Of a stretch of 64,000 bases of DNA, positions 47,001 through 53,001 are shown piece after piece. Source of the DNA: Rhizobiaceae bacterium. Its GTDB lineage: Bacteria > Pseudomonadota > Alphaproteobacteria > Rhizobiales > Rhizobiaceae. Under the pieces are notes generated by a model. The model saw only the letters and a program-made list of their open reading frames with translations. It had not been told where the DNA came from and did not search any database. The translations under genes and the position numbers were made by a program. The stretch's first letter is position 1. Every line of letters begins with the position of its first letter. The stretch covers positions 1-64,000 of the forward strand of contig JAHBYZ010000011.1 of NCBI GenBank assembly GCA_019635695.1. Direction: 5' to 3'.

Positions 47001-50000
47001 GCGCGTGTCGAGGTCGTTGATCAGGACAGAGGAGCTGCCGGAGACGGTCAGGCTGAACGACGGAGCCACCGTCGTCTGCGAGCCCATCAGCATCTCGAGC
47101 GCCTTGGACGGCGTGCCGGGGGGCGGTGTCTTCGGCGCCGGATCCGAGCTGATCGCCGCAACGCTGGCCACCACCATTTCACCGCGCGTCCAGGCGCGCG
47201 TCGTGAAATCGTTGACGGTAATCCGGCCCTGTCTGAAGCTTCCAAAGGTCTGATTGTCGACCGCGGTTCCGCCGACACCGATGTTGTTGCCGACATAGGC
47301 GGCAGTATCGGTGTTCGCGTCGACGATCGCGACTGAAAGGCCGATGCTCGTGCCGCCGCCGCGCTGTACCTGCCCGGCGCCGGCGTAGATGTTCTGCTTG
47401 TCCTCGGCCCTCAGGTTGACCGTGTTCGCGGTCACGTCGGCCGCGTTGCTGATCGTCGCGTGCGTGCGGCCGTCGAAGCGGGCATAGCCCACCAGGCCGG
47501 AGGCCGCGAAGCTGGAACCGGATCCGTTGGAGGGTGTGATGACCAGCGTGTAATTCGTGGAGGTGGCGTCGACCTCGACGTCCGTCGCCGCCGTGACGGT
47601 CGCTGAATCGGCTATGCCGGCCACGGTGGCGATGTCGAAGAACACGTTGCCCGCCGAGCCGCCCATCGCGGTGCCGCCGGCGTTGCCGGCGCCGAGGCCC
47701 CAATTGCCGGCGACGTTCAGCGTCTCGACCTTGGTCGACGCGGCAACGTCGACGGATGCGTCGAACGAGTAGAGTACGCGGTTGGTCAGGTTGCCGTCGT
47801 CATCGTAATCCGGTCCGCCGTCGGTTTCGGGCGTGCCGAGCGCGTCCAGCTTCTCAATCTGCCAGCGGTTGCCGTCGCCGGTCGCGGTGATGTCGGCGCC
47901 GTTGGCGATCCAGGCGATCGTATCGACGCCCAGCTTGAAGTGGTTGTACGAGCCGGCGAGCGACACGCCGTCGTTGGATTCCGTCGTCGCCTTGGCGCCG
48001 CTGGTGATCAGGCCGGGATTGTTGAGAATCGTGGCGAACGCGTCGCCGATCACCTGCAGCGCATTGTCCCAGTTCTCGAGGAAAATCCCGACCGGAATGT
48101 TGGTGTAGGCGTTGATGCCCACGTTGACGCCGTTCGCCTGGGCATTGGCGCCGAGATATGCGCGCGAGTAGTGACCGACCTCAAAGACGGCGACACCGAC
48201 CGCAAGGCCGGCGGCAGTCGGAGTTACGCCACCGGCGTTCACACCGGACGCGGCCGTACTCACGATCTTCTTGTTGGCCACGTCGCTGACGACGCTGACA
48301 TTGCCCGAGGCATTGATGACCGGTGCTGCGCCGCCGGAGTCTCCTGCGATCGAGGCGTCAGCGGTGATCGAGCCGTGCGACAGCGACAGCGCCGCCGCGC
48401 CCTTCGTGCCCGGCGCATTGCTGGCCGCGGCGGCAGGCGAGCCTATCAGCTTCGCGCCGATCAGTGCGGAGACACCGCCGACGCTGGGCGTTGCTCCGCC
48501 GAGCAGGTTGCCGACCGTGCTCACACCCGCGAGGATCGCGCCGATGACGCCGTCGCCGACCACCGTAGAAGCGGAGGTGTCGTGGGTCTTCACGTTGGAG
48601 ATCGCCTGAACCATCACGTCGCGCCCTGTGGCGCCCGTGTTGTTCACGCTGGCGCCGAGCCGCGCGACGGTGCTCGAATTGATCTCGCTGATGGCCAATG
48701 AGCCGCCGGCCTTGGCGTTGCCGGCGCCAAACACCTTGGCATTCACCGAAAACGCGTTGTCGCTCCGCGCCAGGACGGTGACCTTGCCATTGCCGCTGAG
48801 GAACGCGCCGCTGTGGACGATGGCGTTGGCGTCGACATCGGCCGACCCATAGGCCGCGGCGCCAACTACTGGCGCGCCGCCCAGCGCGCCGCCGACGAAC
48901 GGCACACCCGAAATGATCGACGACAGCACGTTGAGGCGCGTGTCGGTGACCGAGCTGATGCCGAGGCTTTCGCTCGTGGCGATGCGCGCAAACTGGGCGA
49001 TGTCCGTCTTGGCTTCAGTGTCGACCATGCCGACGATGACGCCGACGCTCAGATAAGCCGTACCCGCCGGGTTGAGCCCGATCGCCGAATCGACCGCCTC
49101 GCCGATCGCCAGGCTCTCCAGCTTGACATTGGCTGCGCTGAGGTTGGCGCTGCCGCCGACATTCAGGTGGGCCTTGGCACTGGCGCTGATCCAGGCTGCG
49201 TCGATTCCGAGCGGGTTGAGCGCGTCGATGACGCCTTCGAGAACGCCGAAGGCGATGCCGCTGTCGTTGTAGTTTGAGCGGGCCTCCGCCTTCGACGACA
49301 CGTTGATGGTCGAGGCGGTGATGGTGCCGTTGATGTTGACCGTCGAAGTCGTGCCGGCGTGAAGGCTGCCGACCTCGTAGCGCGCATAGGACTCGATCGA
49401 GAACGTCTTGGCGGTTACGGTGCCGTTCACCGTTACCGATGTCGAGAACTTGTCGGTCTTGCCGGCCGTGCCCCAGTGGTCGCCGGTGCTCTCACGCTTG
49501 GCGGTGAGCGTGACATCGCCCGCCCGGGCCGGCGCCGTTCCGCCGCCGGCGTTGATCTCCGCCCCGTTGGCGACGCTGATCGTCTCCGCTTCCAGCGTGA
49601 CGTTGCCGGCGGCGTAGGTCGAGGCGCCGGTGACGCCGGTGCGAATGTAGGCGCCGTTCTCCATCGCGATGCTGCCGGCCGTGAGCGTGACGCTGCCGGA
49701 ATTGGCGGTGGTCACGCCGCCGGACTGAACCCGCGTGTCGATGCCGTAGTTGGACTTGATCGTGATCGAGCCGCTTGCCTCCAGCACGAAATTCGCGCCG
49801 TTGGTGGGCTGTGTCGCCATGTAGGTGACATCGGGCGAACTGCCGGTGCCGATGACGATGTCTTCCGGGTCGATCAGCAGCGTACCTGCCGCGCCGCCCC
49901 TGGCGCTGACGTCGAGATTCACGGTCGCCAGTTCGACCACTTTCTTCGCCGAAAGCTCGACGAAGCCGCCATCGCCCGTTGCCCCCGCGGCCGCCTTGAC

Positions 50001-51323
50001 CGTGAAGCCGTCGGCAACGGCCAGGTTGCGGTCGGCAAAGACGATGATGCGGCCGCCGTCGGCATTCTCGCCCGCGCCGCTGGCCGACAGCTCCGCTGAG
50101 CTGGTAAGTGCGATGTCGCTCGCTGCCAGCACGTCGATGCTGCCGCTGGAGCGCCCGTCGGTACCGTCGGCCGAAACCTTGCCCGCAACCGAGAGGTCGC
50201 CGGTCGAAAGGATGGCGACGCTGGGTCCGGCAAGCGCCGCTTCGCGCGAAGTGGGAACCGGCGCGATTGTCGCGGCGATGTCAGCCCTTGCCGAGATGTC
50301 GATGCCACCGGCCGCAAGCGTGATGGTGCCGCCGGCGTGGGCTGAACCCTCGGCGCGGATCGAGCCTGCGACGGAGAGGTTTCCAGCCGCGGTGATGCTC
50401 ACCTTGCCGGCGGTGACCCGGCGAACGGCTTCGGATGCGGCGACAAGCGTGTCGGCGTCGTTGGCGCGCAGCGCCTCGATGCGGGCCGTCGGCAGCACGC
50501 TGATCTCGGCCGCACCGATCTCGATGACGCCACCGTCGGTTCGGCCACCTGCCTTGAGCTTCCCGCCGATGCGTGCGGCACCTGCCGCGGCGATCCTGAG
50601 CTTGCCGTTCTGGACGACGATCTGCCCGCCGGAGCGCCGGCCCTTGGTGTTGACGGTCGCCTCGAACTGCGCCTTGTGGCGTGCCGGCCCGTCGACGGTG
50701 ACCGTGTTGCCTTTCAGGAAGACGCCGGTTTCGGTATTGACCTTGCCCCGGATGACGATGGAGCCGTCTGGAGAGATCGGAACATCGCCGTCGATGATGC
50801 GCGCGCCGAGCGCTGTGTCGATACGCCCGGCCCTGTCGATGGTCTGCTCGAGGAAGTCACGCGTCGGCGTGACCACTGTCAGGCTGCCGGCATTCACCAC
50901 GCCATTCTTGTTGACGATGAAGCCGTAGGGGTCGGCAAACACCACGTTGCCGCCGATGCGCCCGTCGCGCATGGCGTTCAGCGTTCCGTCGACCACAACC
51001 GGAGCATCGCGGACGATGTTGATGAGATGCCCCGCATCGACGGGAACGTGCAGGTTGACCGTGCTGTTGCCGCCAACCTCGAAGCGCGAGAACGAGTTGT
51101 AGGCGTTGCCGCCGGCCATCGTGCCGGTCGTCACGTCGGTCGTCGCGCCGTCGACGGTCAGACTGGTGGCGGTCCGGCCGTCGGGGATGATGACGGTGCC
51201 GGCGGCCTCCAGCGACTGGGCGAAAGCGTGGCCGGACCCCGCGGCCGCGAGCGGCAGCACGGCGACACCGCGGCTCAGCATGCCGCGCATCCGTCCCAGC
51301 AAACCTCCCGCCCGCACGCCCAT
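32082..51323 (-). CDS. Giant (6413-residue) filamentous-haemagglutinin-type exoprotein, LktA-like adhesin
   Basis: One uninterrupted frame of 19.2 kb. Signal peptide about 1-36 (ends GHAFAQ). TPS secretion domain about 37-170: YNSFSRFEV at 75-83 and FADPYGFIVNKNG at 129-141 (the usual NPNG reads NKNG). About 430-560: SAKKVVELATVNLDV and LLIDPEDIVIGTG, seen in many TPS adhesins. The bulk is Gly/Ala/Ser/Thr/Val-rich beta-helix-like repeat of 40-60 residue period (for example AAAIMPVITIVGGRTVAAI), resembling LktA-type adhesins. Helical insert about 2450-2780; an aromatic segment about 3940-3990 (GGWYRWQAWNGEGDG); helical insert about 4565-4745; 97-residue repeats about 5490-5690; a non-repetitive end. 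I noticed one Cys only. GGGGGCGGG precedes ATG 51323. No CDI toxin end is seen. Confidence 0.92.
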   Translation of the reverse strand: MGVRAGGLLGRMRGMLSRGVAVLPLAAAGSGHAFAQSLEAAGTVIIPDGRTATSLTVDGATTDVTTGTMAGGNAYNSFSRFEVGGNSTVNLHVPVDAGHLINIVRDAPVVVDGTLNAMRDGRIGGNVVFADPYGFIVNKNGVVNAGSLTVVTPTRDFLEQTIDRAGRIDTALGARIIDGDVPISPDGSIVIRGKVNTETGVFLKGNTVTVDGPARHKAQFEATVNTKGRRSGGQIVVQNGKLRIAAAGAARIGGKLKAGGRTDGGVIEIGAAEISVLPTARIEALRANDADTLVAASEAVRRVTAGKVSITAAGNLSVAGSIRAEGSAHAGGTITLAAGGIDISARADIAATIAPVPTSREAALAGPSVAILSTGDLSVAGKVSADGTDGRSSGSIDVLAASDIALTSSAELSASGAGENADGGRIIVFADRNLAVADGFTVKAAAGATGDGGFVELSAKKVVELATVNLDVSARGGAAGTLLIDPEDIVIGTGSSPDVTYMATQPTNGANFVLEASGSITIKSNYGIDTRVQSGGVTTANSGSVTLTAGSIAMENGAYIRTGVTGASTYAAGNVTLEAETISVANGAEINAGGGTAPARAGDVTLTAKRESTGDHWGTAGKTDKFSTSVTVNGTVTAKTFSIESYARYEVGSLHAGTTSTVNINGTITASTINVSSKAEARSNYNDSGIAFGVLEGVIDALNPLGIDAAWISASAKAHLNVGGSANLSAANVKLESLAIGEAVDSAIGLNPAGTAYLSVGVIVGMVDTEAKTDIAQFARIATSESLGISSVTDTRLNVLSSIISGVPFVGGALGGAPVVGAAAYGSADVDANAIVHSGAFLSGNGKVTVLARSDNAFSVNAKVFGAGNAKAGGSLAISEINSSTVARLGASVNNTGATGRDVMVQAISNVKTHDTSASTVVGDGVIGAILAGVSTVGNLLGGATPSVGGVSALIGAKLIGSPAAAASNAPGTKGAAALSLSHGSITADASIAGDSGGAAPVINASGNVSVVSDVANKKIVSTAASGVNAGGVTPTAAGLAVGVAVFEVGHYSRAYLGANAQANGVNVGINAYTNIPVGIFLENWDNALQVIGDAFATILNNPGLITSGAKATTESNDGVSLAGSYNHFKLGVDTIAWIANGADITATGDGNRWQIEKLDALGTPETDGGPDYDDDGNLTNRVLYSFDASVDVAASTKVETLNVAGNWGLGAGNAGGTAMGGSAGNVFFDIATVAGIADSATVTAATDVEVDATSTNYTLVITPSNGSGSSFAASGLVGYARFDGRTHATISNAADVTANTVNLRAEDKQNIYAGAGQVQRGGGTSIGLSVAIVDANTDTAAYVGNNIGVGGTAVDNQTFGSFRQGRITVNDFTTRAWTRGEMVVASVAAISSDPAPKTPPPGTPSKALEMLMGSQTTVAPSFSLTVSGSSSVLINDLDTRAYLDRADVRRRTGTAASAVSVEAVNTVNSYSISGSGAVAIGGPSSVGSAGVAGALALGGSDNSTVACIANSNLDDITNVAVQALAGGGYTVAAVGLSLSADSNSLMSIAGSVSIALIEDSVRASIDNSNVDGTDAGSVDVTAYRKTEISIGGGSMGVGGKVGAGMALTYTRIRDGEDGPAALARVSGSSVSGYVDLSAVAAAPSRIYSGAAATAFGANSNSLAGAIISNDIGGSIVASIEGDSDDEIGVSRHVNVKSGTADADSLNAKLAAATDRTNRAANNYSSVTYENAENGAVTEIAAGAAIVSMAGSVAAGQNSIGATIINNDVHQSHVARITGATLEVGENVTVAATDTTSILGLGLGLGVATGAFAGQAGIVTNRVNSSIAAEIGTGAEIAAGNVAVTAQDAVVVRGSVVSAAISSGAAASAAIAINQIAMDVGATVTGATIAATGSVDLTARSTADILTVAAGVSLGSSGGLAGSAATSKIATNVRAQVLAGSDIDAGNNVIVDARNSGRISVVAGAVGVGAAGAGVGLSLTVNEIGGDTEAKIADSEVDANGSGADRQVQAGALQTALAAGDVIGTDPDSGVGFATPDFTQQTRSVSGVAVLAGSAQTVSGIAVTVGVAGAGPAAAIMPVITIVGGRTVAAIDRSTVGAELDTASDVLVSASSHSFSGNVGIGGAASASATAGAAVSITTTMKRSTDARILDSTVGAAGALAVRPANVTVEAIASQSSSDIAVGVAAGLMAGAGGSAIVTVFNADTEASIEGGQLRAGSTKVSADSTNGYFAAAGAAAAGLFGGTSGAAVVGVSKNTTVARVGRTGKATGLSLNGDLDVLSFSRNDFTSHAYGFAGGVIGAPIAGQALVTVVANDTQAILRDATITIANGATVPTGANTTRPAGINLSAFERVRTDVATGGGALTLFGVGTGAAANVVVLTSKVQADSSGGSISLPGVFDISATTDKVIDAKTITAGGGLAGGIGAAVGVIIAGGGTATDAMVELNKGGDGTLAKLNSVSAAGEDFVLAQSEIAGWSSRVGVSNPTDAQIQAWARARYLQLLGAGSFANDGSYRPDPELQGAALQQALDDWAALTGDRAGYVLADEKLRDYADKALSTAELETFDDLLGANNSSGINFVLKARTDLDAYAAQAQAALGLSTRPTDAQIEAFIEARFVEYAAQTRAALGLSGDPTDAQIATYFEQLYQGFVAAIRVKADVDYRALIAAGAVQGGRLVLTAENVTSFAASTLSTSESTLFGALHAARAAGTDFALADVDAVYADGKSFRQAAAEALDQDLSGVQGAERVQAYWTALYRGLASAIRDGADAQYRDFNSNRLTARENFSVTNAASHASEGIYAGISSGSVTAGGIAIDAVSAVSAKNFASGVGGGVFGVGLGAALAYTESNAAVSAYVNGNVTAGAIAANALARDGSGGSAADSRAAAGAGGLKAAIGAAVAIATSDNDVTATLGGTITGTGGSSAVLANAMDTTSLRTEAVGATEGGGAAVGASIATSLKESKAEAAIVAASNVSGWGNVTVNSGTGGALSSKAIAGAGGLGAALSGAVAESRSKEEVYSSIGAGATVSAGVVDVVATAIPRLSSESLGIAIAGGLAAGASVAESISEAKVKAFTGENVRVIGGGLNIEASTLLALIGADAEGKPIYADTAWSKAVAGSGGILVGVNATIAHSISRSEVEAYAGRGLKLPSGTVSILSVNDSRQKSDSTGVAVGFLGVGVTEAISSSGGWSKAWLDEDAETQQNRIGAIVIGASGVNENRADSTAGAGGVVAGSAATAKTEDKTSALAELRSGGSNYTLYTTGLSVEARHDTIFKGYADSFQASAVGAAGAEAKNLIDTDVTAQIGEGMIVHSLDSVFIAATTTTKQDGGGARAGSGGVIAGAAAVSDTRVYNDSVVNIGDATVISLNGDPTTADVKMDMEAFNRLTTGDAVTVDSGGYYAGGGGRSELIATINNDVNIGDDVHLFSVGNLQIGTASLNMSNNTANASLYGVVTGAGAKTNSVITVGQDITLGDDVTLEAFGSLNLTAGRSGNGGTLSLVSANATTEVYNYALIPVTLEYGGRARATNIANLTMGDRNQVLAGRDITIGAYRGTVSAIGRGTNHNPYLTLFNTTNSSTDSEEVRGANALLKGTISAGMNNSFAVTIAANGDVTATTLPSNWQFTRVNTIAETSASFVSYNDRKLRYAVTGSFNPYADIVTRISTLLSLGEEHVRWRLETRNDIFYGLTPTDEVRRQVETFVNQVYTPGAVPNRTVNSVAIGSMMASAGNVTINADSLTGSTASVTARGAPGIDILNQSQGYVILNKLMMTTNDGGNVEFTGDDRSEAGISVTELSSRVTPEIRVRSTWEDPLGNPGYTPDIYFLGSVSALAGNLTVRNESGNVTVLSPNFEAASINMVVPRGNLSVNMGPDSYWEPGGSVISQWRSSEYRPSTAAQAVMAVATYLNPQAKKLYDGVTAHDSDPIFSARLLVKQYQGKVNDGPSFGGLLSDVWFKVYPDNIGDQASQTNWESEFRGGWYRWQAWNGEGDGSGPFAWMVFDVITRQPLSKQLGATINPVTPSAQIIGGSILMTAETININGTIQSGYSNSWSVDIGAAAEQRIAAYKNDAMLRAANAGQMIELPVNALSDAHSKVRAFYDVSNDRIELQHVTRGSGGRVYLNGGIISTSTSGTSQGLIRVNGGYGTVDIRNHTNTELLVNTINTGESSVSTVEIVDHYRGNQNGPLRSWYVYDASNPNAPVSFYQQYGNNTNYANAPLQWQSASLSGHSYTPGDNLVYQWVETAQMTRDANTQGMVQLGEWTFVSNLADPYSIVRSVETRAQSTNFRQDVSGSATYTSVSAEMSRNNGTDFHGTWQQNVYDRATLVLTNSVWASFPINIQFLGGATAQVSINSNSTVVLNAAITNVHGSTTITANGANSAILAGADGSVTGKSVTLNGQGGIGTADRAVTVQTYGGTLTASSTDRDINISHRGDVNVASIIVSGSGGQAPRGNVKLSATGDIFTSTAYNVANPIIVGKSVELNSIGGAIGARTGVLSGQQVLTNINPIVLQASGVRLANGSIDGGVIDSASSTGTYLVQSRGDMRVGRVTSNGAVFLAAAGSDGQTANILAGETRTGPSVEETERLRGVWNSLDLLRQAPTDGTVGADGTANTNVYAGSAAVHGYQAMINRAYEDYWLLRAMAFDNEGNYVIGSAGKTAMQAQMAEQLADVEPEDVDALIEAEVRRRYGAARYVLGLSDATADEAAFKSQLHASQRDGFVALQAGVILGGLDEYWTEPVTGPGEPTPPPVVRFGYDDAFSYELDENSTLFANLTSGSRWTIEQLTYTIDSAAASDVPQQSLGERSGNVVAGEVMLYAPRGSIGSLAEPRTIVFYSDNPGALSEADRVAISNAGPGEMRLATEDLGNGITRYTVTLAQQNLLVASASGNTTVEARSDIYLGSHLNLKLGGISSGLFPGGSLAAAQANGAETAAGSVRLEAIGNIVGATSGQVAITGNIDKLTLISEQGSIGRAGDAGADPAINGNALILALTGANTGALNLAQATQGIFLRQTSGDLIVGNITGGAAVQLAANGSIYALPEFTNRGVRHIVGGSLDVRAGVAIGYKGASYQPLQVAITGAVTGLATGNVSILSPTAAMTIGHSGAYGSLIAGGSLVLDAQGGGLTLNRTVTAGGNLSLFASGQLAFANQGDETVEATTATGNVVVTAGSLLMGAGARIAAGGLIDIVTAGTATIGQIASTLVSANNATVPLIEIVAGSTGSIRGNGDAVTNLVASASGGMVLTAGAGIDLSASAAWLDAQAGSGDLIVRATRELRSTTLGSTGGAVNVTAAGALALGSVASGTATSLTTTGGSIAFTSLTAGTFAMLDADGDLIGTSLTTGGAATLEAARKIDIVTLDVGAVLASTAVTTTRFNLAEAGASMAVASGGRIDIATASAGTGDASLTSSGSSVVVGALAAGGHVNLEADDDIEADQIVATSLDASAGGGIGIAEIETAGLSALDAGESIAATSLSAGSARLTAGATVDVTTIATSGAAEIDAAVDILATTLTTGGAATLDAGRKIDIATLDIGTALTSAAVTTTTFNLAEAGASMEVSSGGQIDIATASTGTGDASITSTAGSIQLGALTTGGDANLDAAVDILATTLTTGGAATLDAGRKIDIATLDIGTALTSAAVTTTKFSLAEAGASMAVTSGGQIDIATASAGTGNASITSTAGSIQLGVLTTGGAANLDANGDVDADEVTVGAAFTARAGGNLAIAEIDAATSAAVTAGHDIAITSLTSGGAASVNAGGRIDTATLDAGTSATMTAGRQIAATTIRTGGAANLTAGTAIDVSTLDAGTTLTSTAGTTTRFASAAAGESMGVTSGGRIEIDDAVSGVDASFTSTGSSIALGSLATGGAGQLSAAVDIDMDAATIASALDAAAGAAMDIVRAQSGAGMRLFAGISLSADALSAGTVLNMNAGGSIDGRDVRAGTSVNATAGAAVSFTSLAAQTDIGIAANGAITIGDATAGRAASLRSISSGIVASALAAGTDVHLESAGSLDAGDLRAGGSVSAQAGNGMSLGALSAGFDATLGAGGAVIAADLAAGGDLSISAGLGMDLNRVVAGGALSTAAAGDLRIDTATAGAGANLTSAGATISIGSLSGADVTLAAAVGVSADSLRSGGAMRVEAPVVRIGGAQAGGNLALSAASLIDADALSANTIDLTTGSAGSVRLGRAEAVRLAIVSGARIEASELALRDGATLAAAEIVLPSVKHTGTGTALALDVTGRDGAEATRFETFLSTPFGVTFGDYRVADANIGTNGTVVSILRGFASGTMTLRTALRSILMNNRAATPVPGFDVQLYQPKFAFKLMQDGMTTTTDAFIVNFGEGSEVFFEMNGMVFAGMSMVREFEKALQGAGGGDATSPFSNGQLARPSATFLASFLAAQTRDALPVNGGDENSPAVNLDMTVTNSSQQ
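34265..34846 (-). repeat. Two near-identical 291-bp tandem repeats inside the giant exoprotein gene
   Basis: Units 34265-34555 and 34556-34846 align with a constant 291-bp offset (checked at two anchors, 34301/34592 and 34537/34828) and differ at scattered bases only. They encode 97-residue blocks containing TLDAGRKIDIATLDIGTALT and GGQIDIATAS. Two more diverged relatives lie at about 33810-34000 and 35120-35340. The length keeps the frame, so copy number could vary by recombination. Confidence 0.88.
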
Positions 51324-51333
51324 GGCCCGCCCC

Positions 51334-52071
51334 CTAGAACTTGCCCGGCGGGATCCGGAAGACGTCCGGATCCTTGGCGTCGTCGATGTAGTAGAGAAGC
51401 AGCGCGTTCGGGGTCAGGTTCTTCTGGGCGCCTTCGCCGGTGAAGGCGCCCTGCAGCAGCAGCATCACGGTATTCTCGTCGGCATCGGCGCCGCGGAACA
51501 TGATGATACCGGCATCGACCATGGCGTTGCTGATCACCGTCGCCGGCACGTAGCCCTGCGAATTGAAGTAACCCTGCAGGATGTTGCCGCCGGAAAACAG
51601 GCGCTCGGGGGTCAGCGTCGGATCGGTCTGCGCCGACCAGGCCACCGCGACCTGGATCAGCGCTTTCGACTGGTAGCCGAATATGTAGGAGACGCTGCCG
51701 ATACCGGCGCCCTCGAACAGGTCAGGCACCAGCACGCTGATAAGCTTGGTCTTTTCCGCAAGGTTGTCCTGCGTGACGATGCGACCGGCGATCTCCTTGC
51801 CGAAATCGGCCTCGATCGCCGCGCGAACGGCGGCCTCGTCCATTCCGAACCGAGCGGAGCGAAAGCCCGTCAGGTCGACCGGCGCGGCCGGCCCGCCGGG
51901 CACGGCGCCCGCGGCGGGAGGCTGTGCGCCCGCCGCCTGCGCAATCTGTTCGCCCTGAGCAGGGGCGGCCTGCTGCCGGTCGCCCTTGCCGGCGGCGGAG
52001 GACGCTTCGCCGGTCGCGAGGGCACTCAGCGCAACGGCTGCGGCTAGCACGGCGAGGTTTCGGATCATCAT
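51334..52071 (-). CDS. Secreted hypothetical protein of the exoprotein operon
   Basis: 245 residues, not recognised. The N-terminal signal peptide NLAVLAAAVALSALATG has no lipobox Cys; it is followed by an Ala/Pro/Gln/Gly-rich linker (about 25-70) and a folded domain from VDLTGFRSARFGMDEAAVRAAI on. The F-x-S-A-R-F-G-M-D-E-A-x-V pattern resembles small periplasmic domains that begin with a helix after a short strand. The start overlaps the sapC stop by 4 bases, and the stop lies 10 bases before the exoprotein start, so the three are translationally coupled. A periplasmic escort or processing factor for the exoprotein is a reasonable guess, nothing more. Confidence 0.82.
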   Translation of the reverse strand: MMIRNLAVLAAAVALSALATGEASSAAGKGDRQQAAPAQGEQIAQAAGAQPPAAGAVPGGPAAPVDLTGFRSARFGMDEAAVRAAIEADFGKEIAGRIVTQDNLAEKTKLISVLVPDLFEGAGIGSVSYIFGYQSKALIQVAVAWSAQTDPTLTPERLFSGGNILQGYFNSQGYVPATVISNAMVDAGIIMFRGADADENTVMLLLQGAFTGEGAQKNLTPNALLLYYIDDAKDPDVFRIPPGKF

Positions 52072-52817
52072 GCGTCCAACCCTCGCCGCTCGGCGTCGAG
52101 CTTGGCGCTCAAACGACCGATAGCCCCCATGCTGACCAGCTGCGCATAGATTGCAGGCAGCGCGCGCGCCTTGCGCAGCTCCTCGAATTTCTTGGCCGAA
52201 AGGGCGTTGAGCTTGTCTTCGTCGATGGCCAGCAGTCCGTGCAGCGTCGTGGCCGCGCCCTGCGACTTGACGTCGATCGTAACCGGCTTCAGCAGTTCCA
52301 TGCGCTGGATGAGGTCGCAGAATTCGTCCGAGCGCTGGCTGGCTTCGAAATAGGCATTGACGAAGCCGACCTGGCTGTCGAGGTAAGCGGTCTGCCCCTC
52401 GCCCTCGAAGAAGGCCTCGCCGCGTTCCTCGTTCAGTCCCTCGTAGGACTGATCGATGCACACGACAGGGTCGGAGCCTTCGATGTCGCCGCGGATAAAG
52501 GGATAGCGGCGCAGGAAGGCCGGAACATAGCCGCCATCCCACAGGCCCTCCTGCGTAACCAGAAGGTTCTGCCCCGCACGCAGGCCGACCACGAACACGG
52601 CGGTCGGGCGCTGCGGTCCCGGCAGGAAAACGATCGCGAGATCGCGGCAGGCCGCAGTGAATTCGTCGGCAACCGCCGGCACGAACTGGGTCGCCTCTGC
52701 GAATGCGAAAGGCCGTCCGGCAGGCGCCAGACGCATCGAGCGGTGGCGATTCCGGTCGAGCGGAACGATGTCCCGGTAGAACAGAGGATTGCTTGTAGCC
52801 ACTTGCATACCCGCCAT
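52068..52817 (-). CDS. SapC family protein
   Basis: 249 residues. Recognised by NPLFYRDIVPLDRNRHRSMRL at the N terminus (shown in part: FYRDIVPLDRNRH), FVPAVADEFTAACRDLAIVF near residue 50 and the ALPAIYAQLVSMGAIGRL C-terminal block. The family is named after a gene in the Campylobacter fetus S-layer region; its biochemical role is not established. No signal peptide or membrane segment, so likely cytosolic. First gene of the leftward four-gene locus; a role in regulating, modifying or assembling the surface protein is inferred from position only. Confidence 0.85.
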   Translation of the reverse strand: MAGMQVATSNPLFYRDIVPLDRNRHRSMRLAPAGRPFAFAEATQFVPAVADEFTAACRDLAIVFLPGPQRPTAVFVVGLRAGQNLLVTQEGLWDGGYVPAFLRRYPFIRGDIEGSDPVVCIDQSYEGLNEERGEAFFEGEGQTAYLDSQVGFVNAYFEASQRSDEFCDLIQRMELLKPVTIDVKSQGAATTLHGLLAIDEDKLNALSAKKFEELRKARALPAIYAQLVSMGAIGRLSAKLDAERRGLDA

Positions 52818-53001
52818 GAGCGAACAGGCGCGGGGCGCCTCACGTGGCGGAACCTAGTCGCGTGCGGTCTTGAGGGTCAACGCAAGGAACCGGACTATTA
52901 TTGGGAGGAATAGGAAGCGGCTACAGACGGTTAACAGCCCTTGCTCGACCTGAAAGCGGTACCGGAGGCCTCTGCTTCGGCGCTTTTTCGTCCTGGCGAT
53001 T

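Noticed and set aside
51334-52542. Longer 402-residue version of the secreted hypothetical protein
   Set aside because: The extra 157 residues lie inside sapC in another frame; the shorter form begins with a proper signal peptide and a coupled start.
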